A stretch of DNA of 64,000 nucleotides from DASQZT01 sp963728965 (GTDB taxonomy: Bacteria > Acidobacteriota > Terriglobia > Bryobacterales > Bryobacteraceae): contig CAVSMH010000011.1 in the NCBI GenBank assembly GCA_963728965.1, forward strand, positions 1 through 64,000, read 5' to 3'. Numbering within the stretch: position 1 is the stretch's first letter; every line of letters starts with the position of its first letter. The notes beneath the pieces are model-generated. The model made no database searches. It saw only the letters and a list, made by a program, of their open reading frames with translations, and was not told where the DNA came from. Made by a program: the position numbers and the translations under genes. Shown here piece after piece: positions 45,028 to 52,765 of the stretch.

Positions 45028-45838
45028 TCAGCGCCGCTTGCGGACGATGCCCAACACCAACAGCCCGCCGCCGATCAACAGCAGACTCACCGGCTCCGGC
45101 GTGTTGAACTGAATCATCGGCGCATACGGGCTCCAGTTGGTATCGGCGCGGGAGATCCCCACGCCGCCCGCACCGCCATCGGAGTACCAGCCGGCGGTCT
45201 GCGTGTTCCAATAAACCGCGTCCGGGTCGACATCCGTGCCGGCCGACGGGCCCGTCGTGGTGAGCGCGAGGTTGAGGCTGTTATACGGCCCGGGCACACC
45301 GGTGGGCTGATATCCCCATGTCTCGGTGTTGAACGCCAGCCCGTAGATGAGCTGCTCGGGGAGCACGATGCTTGTCGAATTGGAAGCCGACCATGGAAAG
45401 CGAGCCGTTGTAGCAACTCCCGTTCGAAGCGAGCCACCCCTCGCCGCATACGGCACTGGGCTCGGGGCGCCAGGGGATGAAGGCATTCGTGGTCGAAGAA
45501 GCGATCACCAGACCGGGCGTGAGACCGACTCCCGTATTGTACAGAGTGAGGGTCATCAGGACATTGAATCCGGGCGAGGTGCCGACGGCTTCCCAACTCG
45601 ATTCGTACGCCCAATTGCTCATGACCACCGCGACCGAATGCAACGGGTATTCGGATCCGTAGGAAGCGAGCTGGATGAGATCGCCGACTTCGGCCGCCTG
45701 CTGCGCCTGGTACGGCTGGCTGGGAACGTTCGGCGGGAGCGAGTGGGGAATCGTCTGGAAGAGGACAATGTTGTCGGCTTTGACAAGACCGGACAGAGCG
45801 AGCAGGAACGACGCAACGGTGGAGAGAGTTTTTGCCAT
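45028..45838 (-). pseudogene. PEP-CTERM exported protein with one frameshift
   Basis: The start MAKTLSTVASFLLALSGLVKA (ATG 45838) is a signal peptide. The frame runs through SMVGFQFD near 45,375, where continuation is found in the next frame as TSIVLPEQLIYGLAFNTETW, G-Y-Q-P-T-G-V-P-G-P, then PEPVSLLLIGGGLLVLGIVR-K-R-R, a PEP-CTERM sorting signal (PEP motif, hydrophobic helix, basic tail). Joined, the protein is about 270 residues. One indel separates the halves: a recent mutation or a sequencing error. PEP-CTERM proteins are processed by an exosortase, not seen here. Confidence 0.75.
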
Positions 45839-45989
45839 TTTGATCTTCGTGAGATGCAACATCAGCGCCAGAACAGTAATTCATCCTTACCGATCTGCAA
45901 ATCCGATATTGCAAAACAGATTCCAGTACGGCTGCCGATTTTTGGGAATAATAGACCGTTAATCCGGAATAACCCGGACTGACGAAGGA

Positions 45990-46352
45990 AGCAAGGCTGC
46001 CGGACTGTAAGCCGGTTTCTGTACCCTTGCGGGCAGCGGCCATTCCTCTGGGCCGGACATCACTATCCGGCTCTAGCGACCTACCCGGGAGTCTGCTGGG
46101 ACGGGCCGCCCCTCCTCCCCTATTTGGTCTTGCTCCGCGTGGGGTTTGCAATGCCGGCGGAATTACTCCCGCCGCGGTGCGCTCTTACCGCACCATTTCA
46201 CCCTTACCTCGCTTTTCAGCCAGGCGGTATTTTTTCTGTTGCACTTTCCGTTGAGCCTTACGACTCACCCGGCCGTTAGCCGGCACGCCGCCCTGTGGAG
46301 ACCGGACTTTCCTCCCCCGTTTCCGGGAGCGACCGCCCGTCCGGCAACCTCA
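45990..46352 (-). ncRNA. rnpB: RNase P RNA
   Basis: The minus strand carries GGAGGAAAGTCCGG close to the 5' end and ACAGAAACCGGCTTAC near the 3' end, both universal bacterial RNase P RNA landmarks, plus GGTGAAATGGTGCGGTAAGA in the middle. The 5' segment GGTTGCCGGAC (complement of 46339-46349) pairs with GTCCGGCAGCC (45995-46005) as the terminal helix. It is the catalytic RNA for tRNA 5' maturation. Ends are approximate to about 10 bases. Confidence 0.93.
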
Positions 46353-46464
46353 CCTGATTATTGTCGCAAAGGAGGCCGGAGTTTTGTACGGGGGAACACC
46401 TCGGACCGGGGACTAACCTATGCGAATTCTGGTAGATAAGGGGACCTTCCGTTGTATTCTATTC

Positions 46465-46624
46465 TTGACTGCTGTTGGGGCTCAAAAATACGAGCTCAAG
46501 GCCGGGAAGTCAGATACCCGGCTGCGGAGGTGGGATCCCTTCACGCGCCATCATGCGGCGCACGGGGTTCCGATGAGTATCGTTTCTCGCACAAGTGGAT
46601 CAAGTTGAGGAGAGTTACAAAACA
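46465..46624 (+). promoter_or_regulatory. Promoter and structured leader of the OmpA-Ig gene
   Basis: TTGACT (46465-46470) is followed after 17 bases by ATACGA (46488-46493). The ~125-base leader contains CCGGG/CCCGG hairpins and a G-rich run, possibly a regulatory fold. GAGGAG upstream of the ATG at 46625 is the ribosome site. Confidence 0.4.
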
Positions 46625-49354
46625 ATGAGAAAACTAGCAGCGTTCGGCGTGCTAGGGATGTTGGCTTCCTGTCTTTATGGACAGGGCCTGAACCCGGGGG
46701 GACAAGCCAAGGACGATTGGGAGGAGATCAATTTCGAGTTCAATTCCTCGATTCTATCCGACGGTTACCCCAGCCTGCTGCGCCTTGCAGAACTGCTGAC
46801 TCAGCACCGGGATTTCCGTGTCAAAGTAACGGGGCACACGGACTACGTCGGATCGGCCGCATACAACGATAGACTGGCGCTTCGGCGGGCTGAGGCCGTC
46901 AAAGCGTTCCTGGTGAAATACGGTGCCACTCCGGACCAGGTCACTACTGCGGGCGACGGCAAACGCGCTCCCGAAGTGGATAATCGGAGTAAAGAAGGCC
47001 GTTTCATGAATCGCCGAGTCGTCTTGCAGGTCTCCGACGGCACGGGCAAGGTCATCAAAGAAGGCGGCATCAACGACATTCTGAACGCGCTTCAGGATTT
47101 TATGAAGAAGCAGGAAGAATGTTGCGCACAGATACTTAAGCGGCTCGACAAGCTCGACGACATTCTCGCTGCATTGAAGAACATGCAGGGCGAGAACGAC
47201 AAGCTGCGCGGCGAGCTGAACGACCTGCGCAACCAGCACAACCAGTTGCGCGACCAGGTGGCCGCCCTGCCCAAGCCGCTCAGTTCACAGGAAACCACCA
47301 CCATCGCCCACAATGAGGCCATGGGCGCGGTCGAAGAAGGGCAGCGCCGGAACAAGAAATTCTCCATTGTGGGTCTGAATATCGGACCTACGTTCGGACC
47401 GAACCGCCGCGGTGATTTCACCTTCAGCGGCCGCGGTCAGTTCTTTTCGCCTTTTGGCGGCGACGGGAAACGCGCGGTGCAGGCCCAAGGCGAGTTCATG
47501 TACTATCCCGGCCGCAAGGAAGGCCAGTTCGATATCGGTCTCGTGAACCGGTTCGGCTCGCTGCAAGCCGGGGCCTTCGGCAGTTTCAAGGCAATCGACC
47601 TGAAGGAATACCAGAACGCCGGATGGCTCGGCCAGGCGGCCTTCATGCTCGACTACATCTTCCGCGGCGGGCGTGTCGGCGCGTTCGTCACGCGCGGCTT
47701 CAAGAACTACGCCGTGCTGAACCAGGTCACCCTGGCACCCGGGGCATACCTGCAAACCTTCGCGCGGGTGGTCAACCAGCAGGGCATCGATTTCCTCTTC
47801 GGCACCTGGGGCGACGCCTATGTGCAGGGCAACCTGGCGTACCTCAAGCTGCGGGAAGGACCGCGTGATGCGCGGCCGGGCGCTAACCTCAAACTGGTTC
47901 AGCCGCTCACCGAGCACCTGGCGTTCACCGCCGAAGCCGGCTACAACGAGACGCTCACCAGCGGCCCCGGCGCGGGACGCATCGTGGTCGGTCTCGAAGT
48001 CGGCAATCGGATCCACCCCAAGGAGTACGCCGACGTCACGACCCCGGTGCCCATGGACGTGCCTCGCGTGCGCTACGAATTCGGCACGCGGCGCGTGGGC
48101 TCCAGTCCGCCTATTGCCGATGCCGGCCCGAACCAGCTTGGCGTTCCGGCCGGAACCATCGTTCTGGACGGCTCGGGCTCGTACGATCCGCTGGGGCTCG
48201 CGCTTACTTACCAGTGGACGCAGATTTCCGGACCAACCGTCACGCTGGCTAACGCCAATGGGCCCAGGGCCACCTTCACTTCGGTCGCGGGAGAGACCTA
48301 CAGCTTCCGCCTGACGGTGAAGAACACGGACAACCTCTCGGCTTCGGCTACGACCACCGTATCGACGTCCACGCCGGCCGCGGTGCGCATCGTCTCCTTC
48401 TCCGCGCAACCGGCGACGATCCAGGCCGGTCAATCCTCTACGCTCGCCTGGGTGGTGGAGAATGCTACCTCGGTGACCATCAGCCCGAACGTCGGCGCGG
48501 TGGATGCGAAGACCGGGTCGGTCTCGGTTTCGCCCACCACCACGACCACCTACACCCTGACGGCCACCGGCGCGTCGGGCACGATCAACGCCAGCCAGAC
48601 CGTCACGGTGACGCCGGTCGGTCCGGGTAATCCGCAGATCATCCGGTTCGAGGCCAGCCCGCTGAGTATCCAGCCGGGTCAATCTTCGACGCTGAGCTGG
48701 ACCACCACGGGCGCCAACACCGTGGCTATCACGCCGAACGTCGGCAATGTCTCGCCGAACGGCAGCACCGTTGTGACTCCGCCACAGACGACCACCTACA
48801 CCCTGACGGCGACCAGCGCCGACGGACACGCCGTGTCCGCCCCGGTGACGGTCATCGTCGCCCCCGGAACCATTCCGCAAATCGTGACCTTCGTGGCCAC
48901 GCCGCCCACCATCGATGCCGGACAGTCCACCAAGCTGTGCTGGCAGGTGAGCGGCTCCACGAATATCAGCATCACGCCGGACGTCGGCAGCAACCTGAAC
49001 GCGAACGACTGCGCCACGGTGAGCCCGACGACCACTACCACCTACACCTTGACCGCGACCAATGCGACGGGACAGATTCAGGCGAATGCCACCGTCACAG
49101 TCGGCCAGGTGCGGATCCTGTCGTTCACGGCTGACCCGGTGACCTCGACCGCCGCCGGCAACCCGGTCGTGCTGTCGTGGCAGACGCAAAACGCGACTTC
49201 GGTGGTCATTGTCGGCAGCGAACTGCAACCGCAGACGCTTGCCGGCAGCGGCAGCATTACCGTGCGCCCGATCACCAACTCCACCTACACCCTGACGGCG
49301 TACGGGCCTTCAGGACAGACGGTTAGCGTCACCATATCCGTGTTCGTCAGGTGA
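46625..49354 (+). CDS. OmpA-domain protein with coiled coil, PKD and four Ig-like repeats
   Basis: 909 residues from the ATG at 46625. A signal peptide (AAFGVLGMLASCLYG) precedes an OmpA peptidoglycan-binding domain at ~30-140 (V-K-V-T-G-H-T-D-Y-V-G-S, LALRRAEAVKAFLVKYG, NRRVVLQ). A coiled coil (~150-215: RLDKLDDILAALKNMQGEND, KLRGELNDLRNQHNQLRDQV) follows, then a ~240-residue region with outer-membrane-strand character, a PKD domain (~494-580: PIADAGPNQLGVPAGTIVLD, GSGSYDP) and four ~80-residue repeats (P-x-x-I-x-x-G-Q-S-S-T-L-x-W ... T-T-T-Y-T-L-T-A-T) to the end. OmpA domains are normally C-terminal; here the order is reversed. It probably links peptidoglycan to surface-exposed adhesive repeats. 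Confidence 0.85.
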   Translation: MRKLAAFGVLGMLASCLYGQGLNPGGQAKDDWEEINFEFNSSILSDGYPSLLRLAELLTQHRDFRVKVTGHTDYVGSAAYNDRLALRRAEAVKAFLVKYGATPDQVTTAGDGKRAPEVDNRSKEGRFMNRRVVLQVSDGTGKVIKEGGINDILNALQDFMKKQEECCAQILKRLDKLDDILAALKNMQGENDKLRGELNDLRNQHNQLRDQVAALPKPLSSQETTTIAHNEAMGAVEEGQRRNKKFSIVGLNIGPTFGPNRRGDFTFSGRGQFFSPFGGDGKRAVQAQGEFMYYPGRKEGQFDIGLVNRFGSLQAGAFGSFKAIDLKEYQNAGWLGQAAFMLDYIFRGGRVGAFVTRGFKNYAVLNQVTLAPGAYLQTFARVVNQQGIDFLFGTWGDAYVQGNLAYLKLREGPRDARPGANLKLVQPLTEHLAFTAEAGYNETLTSGPGAGRIVVGLEVGNRIHPKEYADVTTPVPMDVPRVRYEFGTRRVGSSPPIADAGPNQLGVPAGTIVLDGSGSYDPLGLALTYQWTQISGPTVTLANANGPRATFTSVAGETYSFRLTVKNTDNLSASATTTVSTSTPAAVRIVSFSAQPATIQAGQSSTLAWVVENATSVTISPNVGAVDAKTGSVSVSPTTTTTYTLTATGASGTINASQTVTVTPVGPGNPQIIRFEASPLSIQPGQSSTLSWTTTGANTVAITPNVGNVSPNGSTVVTPPQTTTYTLTATSADGHAVSAPVTVIVAPGTIPQIVTFVATPPTIDAGQSTKLCWQVSGSTNISITPDVGSNLNANDCATVSPTTTTTYTLTATNATGQIQANATVTVGQVRILSFTADPVTSTAAGNPVVLSWQTQNATSVVIVGSELQPQTLAGSGSITVRPITNSTYTLTAYGPSGQTVSVTISVFVR

Positions 49355-49378
49355 CGTAAGTACAGGCTGAAAGCACGA

Positions 49379-49410
49379 GCCGGGCGGTTCCAACCGCCCG
49401 GCCTTTTTTT
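49379..49410 (+). terminator. Rho-independent terminator
   Basis: GCCGGGCGG TTCCAA CCGCCCGGC gives a perfect 9-bp GC stem with a 6-base loop, followed by seven T. It lies 25 bases after the OmpA-Ig stop. Confidence 0.92.
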
Positions 49411-49476
49411 GTCCAAAAAGGAGTGTCGTATGCGGGAGGGAGGCAACGTGCGCCGAGTCCGGGTGTCCTGCAATCT

Positions 49477-50697
49477 TCAGTCCCAGGTGGTGATCGGCTG
49501 CAATCCCTCCGCCCCGCGGGGGGCCACATCGCCTTCTTTATAAATGACGCCGCCGCGCTTCATCGTCATATGCACCAGGTTCACTCCGAAATGGCAGGCC
49601 AACTCGCGATAGTCGGGTATGTTCAGCATCAACAGGTTGGCCAGCTTGCCCGGTTCGAGCGAGCCCACCCGGTCGGCGCGGCCCAGTGTGTGGGCGCTGT
49701 TGATGGTGGCGGCGGTAATTGCCTCCTCCGGGGTCATGCCCAGGTGCATGCACGCAACTCCCACTACGGTTTGCATGTTCAACGTGGGGCAATGTTGGGG
49801 GTGGAAGTTGCTTGCCAGGGCCACCGCCACCCCCGCCTGGATCAGTGCCCGCGCCGGCGCCGCCTGGCCGCCGGTGCGGAACGAAGCCATTGGTAGCAGC
49901 GTGGCCATCGTGCCGGAACCCGCCAGCAGGGCGGCATCTTCGCCGGAGGCGCCTTCGAGATGATCTATACTCACCGCCAGGTGCTGAACCGCCATCGCGA
50001 TCGCTTCGCCCGCTCCCGGCCCGTCGGCGTGGACCTTGCACTTCAGGCCTACCCGCCGCGCCGTCTCCAGGTAGCGGCGGAAATGGGCCTGATACAGCGG
50101 ATCGGCGTCCCAGGCCAGGTCCGCGTAACGCGCCAGGTGGCGCCGCTGAAACTTCGGCAGCAGATCGCGGAAAACGAGTTCCGCCGCTTCTTCCAGTGCC
50201 GCTTCTCCCACCAGATCCGGTTCCGGCAGCCGAAACAGAAATGTCGGTACGATATGCAGCGGATCGTCCCGCAGCGCGGCCAACACGCGCAGAAGTTTCA
50301 TTTCCGCACTTTCGTCGGGCCCGCAGCCGGTCTTGGCCTCGACCGTGGTAGTGCCGTGACGGGCCATGGCGGCCACGTGCGTCTGGGTGCGAAGCTGGAT
50401 GCGTTGACCGGTGGCGGAACGGACGGCACGCGCGCCACCCGCCAGGTCTCGCACCCGCTCGCCGGGCAGCGGAAAGACGAGGTGGGTGTGACAGTCCACA
50501 AATCCCGGCATCACCACCCGGCCCGCGGCATTGATCTCGATCGCTCCCCGTGCCGCCGCCAGATTTTCAACCCGCCGGGTGGGGCCTACCTCGACGATGG
50601 TTCCGTCACGAATCAGCAGGGAGCCATCATTGATCACGTACAAATCTTGCAGTTCTGTCCCGCTACGGGGCGATCGGGTTCCGCGCAGGGTTATCAA
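49477..50697 (-). CDS. Imidazolonepropionase-like amidohydrolase
   Basis: 406 residues from a TTG at 50697; the frame is open for a further ~20 codons reading Y-I-L-I-R-G-A-R-Q, which is family-like, but no ordinary start is there. Metal-binding H-x-H in MPGFVDCHTHLVFPLPGERV, then KCKVHADGPGAGEAIAMAVQ, SIDHLEGASGEDAALLAG and LASNFHPQHCPTLNMQTVVG. This is the HutI branch of the amidohydrolase superfamily, which opens the imidazolone ring in histidine degradation. No hutH, hutU or hutG is adjacent, so histidine catabolism is plausible but unproven. Confidence 0.75.
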   Translation of the reverse strand: MITLRGTRSPRSGTELQDLYVINDGSLLIRDGTIVEVGPTRRVENLAAARGAIEINAAGRVVMPGFVDCHTHLVFPLPGERVRDLAGGARAVRSATGQRIQLRTQTHVAAMARHGTTTVEAKTGCGPDESAEMKLLRVLAALRDDPLHIVPTFLFRLPEPDLVGEAALEEAAELVFRDLLPKFQRRHLARYADLAWDADPLYQAHFRRYLETARRVGLKCKVHADGPGAGEAIAMAVQHLAVSIDHLEGASGEDAALLAGSGTMATLLPMASFRTGGQAAPARALIQAGVAVALASNFHPQHCPTLNMQTVVGVACMHLGMTPEEAITAATINSAHTLGRADRVGSLEPGKLANLLMLNIPDYRELACHFGVNLVHMTMKRGGVIYKEGDVAPRGAEGLQPITTWD

Positions 50698-50786
50698 CTG
50701 CCGTGCTCCCCGAATCAGGATGTAGTCCGTTTGTTTCTCCCACCATACTTTAGCACCAGGACTAGTACCCCAGGATCAGGAGGTAT

Positions 50787-51524
50787 ATGACCAGGAAACA
50801 CCTGACCAGCCCCCAACGGACCCTAAAGACTTTGGAAAGAGTCTTTTCCAAAGCCGGAATGGGGTCCCGATCCGACGCCCGAAGCTGGATTGGGGCCGGT
50901 CGAGTTCGTGTGAACGGGAAAATCGTGCAAAACGCGGATCACTGGGTGGACCCCCTCCGCGACCGCGTCACGCTCGATGGCAAGCCCCTCCGAAAGTCGG
51001 CTAAGTCATACATTCTGTTGTACAAACCGAAGGGCTACCTGACCACCAGGCGCGACCCGGCGGGTCGCCCGACGGTGTATGAACTGTTGCAGGGGGTGGA
51101 TGCCTGGGTTTCGCCCGTAGGCCGTCTCGATCTCGACACCAGCGGCCTGCTGCTGCTGACCAACGATACCGATTTCGCCGAAGGCATCACCAACCCCCAC
51201 CACAAAGTACCCAAAACCTACCATGTGAAGGCCTCCACTCTCCTGACCGACGACCAGGTCGAGCAGCTTCGCCGCGGGGTGATGCTGAGCGATGGGGCTA
51301 CCCGCCCCGCCGAGGTGAAGCGCCTTCGCGACAGTGCCCGGTACACTTACTTGGAGATCGTCATTACGGAAGGCCGCAACCGGCAGGTGCGGCGCATGCT
51401 GGAAGCGGTGGGCAGCAAGGTCCTCAAGCTCGTCCGCATTGCCATCGGCCCTATCCGCCTCGCGGACCTGCCGATCGGAAAGTGGCGCCCGCTCACACCC
51501 CAAGAGGTACGCGAGCTGTCCTGA
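50787..51524 (+). CDS. RsuA/RluB-family pseudouridine synthase
   Basis: 245 residues; ATG preceded by AGGAGG. The S4 RNA-binding domain is at ~14-70 (RVFSKAGMGSRSDARSWIGA, GRVRVNGKIVQNADHWVDP). The catalytic domain has YILLYKPKGYLTTRRDP and V-G-R-L-D-L-D-T-S-G-L-L-L-L-T-N-D, with the catalytic Asp in G-R-L-D. TEGRNRQVRRMLEAVG closes the fold. It isomerises uridine to pseudouridine in rRNA; RluB (23S) and RsuA (16S) cannot be separated here. Divergent from the amidohydrolase gene. Confidence 0.9.
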   Translation: MTRKHLTSPQRTLKTLERVFSKAGMGSRSDARSWIGAGRVRVNGKIVQNADHWVDPLRDRVTLDGKPLRKSAKSYILLYKPKGYLTTRRDPAGRPTVYELLQGVDAWVSPVGRLDLDTSGLLLLTNDTDFAEGITNPHHKVPKTYHVKASTLLTDDQVEQLRRGVMLSDGATRPAEVKRLRDSARYTYLEIVITEGRNRQVRRMLEAVGSKVLKLVRIAIGPIRLADLPIGKWRPLTPQEVRELS

Positions 51525-51554
51525 AATAGCCCCCTCGCTGGTAGAACCGCGCAA

Positions 51555-52649
51555 TCAATCCTGGTTTTCGCCCAGCCACGCACGCACGATCCGATCCACC
51601 CGCCCGCCCTCCTCCAACTGAAGCAGGATCACGTTCATGGGGTGGGCCAGGTCCGAGGACAGCGGCAGGGCGAAACCATAATTCTGACGCATGTACTCGG
51701 CGCTCGCTGCCGTCAGGCGGCCATCGCGGTGGTGCTGCAGGAAGTAAAGGAGCTGGGGGCGATCGAACACCACCGCGTCCACGGCTTCGTCCCGCAGCAG
51801 CTCGTATCCGCGCTCGAGCGACTCCACGCCTCGCAGCCGTGCGCCGAAGCGCCGCGCAAACTCCTCGCCGGGAGAATTTGTCAGCACGGCGACGGATTTG
51901 CCGGTGAGGTCCTCCGCGGTGGCGATCGCCGAGCTTCGCAATCCGGTCAGCGTGAGGGTACTGCCGATGGCGGCCACCAGCGACGATGCGGCCACCACCG
52001 AGATGAGGATCCAGACACCCGTCACCATGCGCCCCAGACGCGTCTTCGGCGCAAGATCGCCATAGCCGACCGTGCTCATGGTCACGACGGCAAACCAGAT
52101 TCCGTTGGGAATGCCGCGGCGCGGGTGGGGCGGGAACTGCGTCCCCGGCGCGTGGCGCTCCGCCAGCCACACCAGCGTACCCACCAGGGTGAGCACCAGC
52201 AGCAGGAATCCCGCCGAGTAGTAAAAGGCGCTGGTGAAAAACGGCGCCACACGCTGCCAGAGGGTGAGCCGCCCGCCGCGCGAAAGAATCGAGAGGCTCG
52301 ACTGAAAATAGGGCTGCGAAAAACGCGCGGCGCGGGTCCGCTCGGCGGTAATGCTGACCGGCCCGATCACCACGTCCACCGCGCCCGCCGTCAGCGCGGC
52401 CAGTGCGTGCGGCACATTCTCGAACGGCTGGAGCGTATAGCTCCACCCGGCCTCGGCGGCCAGTGCCTGCCAGATCTCGACCGAGATGCCCTCCAGCCGC
52501 CCGCCCGTCGCAACCACAAACGGCTCCGATCCGGCCACTCCCACGCGCAGGTGATCGGTCCGCATCCGCGGGGGCGTTTGGGCCGCCAGCAGCGCCCCGG
52601 CCGCCATCACCCAAAACAGGACTGCCGATAAAGATCTCACACCAACCAT
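51555..52649 (-). CDS. GluR0-like ligand-gated potassium channel
   Basis: 364 residues from the ATG at 52649. A signal peptide (LSAVLFWVMAAGALLAAQ) is followed by the first half of a periplasmic amino-acid-binding lobe (RVGVAGSEPFVVATGGRLEG, VDVVIGPVSITAERTRAARF). The chain then crosses the membrane (SAGFLLLVLTLVGTLVWL), forms a pore loop IWFAVVTMSTVGYGDLAPKT with the potassium filter T-V-G-Y-G-D (~195), crosses again (GVWILISVVAASSLVAAIGS) and completes the binding lobe (DLTGKSVAVLTNSPGEEFAR ... NYGFALPLSSDL). This SBP-pore-SBP order is that of the prokaryotic glutamate-receptor channel GluR0. The ligand, probably an amino acid, is unknown. Confidence 0.88.
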   Translation of the reverse strand: MVGVRSLSAVLFWVMAAGALLAAQTPPRMRTDHLRVGVAGSEPFVVATGGRLEGISVEIWQALAAEAGWSYTLQPFENVPHALAALTAGAVDVVIGPVSITAERTRAARFSQPYFQSSLSILSRGGRLTLWQRVAPFFTSAFYYSAGFLLLVLTLVGTLVWLAERHAPGTQFPPHPRRGIPNGIWFAVVTMSTVGYGDLAPKTRLGRMVTGVWILISVVAASSLVAAIGSTLTLTGLRSSAIATAEDLTGKSVAVLTNSPGEEFARRFGARLRGVESLERGYELLRDEAVDAVVFDRPQLLYFLQHHRDGRLTAASAEYMRQNYGFALPLSSDLAHPMNVILLQLEEGGRVDRIVRAWLGENQD

Positions 52650-52765
52650 TCTCGTCCGTGCAGCCGGGATTGCCGCACACGGCCAAGACGATCCGTCCGG
52701 CGACGGGCCGGAGCCTTCGAGGCGGCGATCCGTAACCTTTTCGAAGCTGTGGAGTATAAGCGTCC

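Noticed and set aside
46490..46610. 6S RNA gene
   Set aside because: Hairpins are present, but I could not build the long closing stem with central bubble; it is better treated as the leader of the downstream gene.
47285..49228. 647-codon minus-strand frame opposite the OmpA-Ig gene
   Set aside because: Arg/Gly/His-rich composition typical of antisense frames; it mirrors the repeat region and has no recognisable domain.
46600..49354. CRISPR-like or tandem DNA repeats in the Ig region
   Set aside because: The repetition is at protein level (~80-residue domains); DNA repeats are diverged and have no spacer structure.
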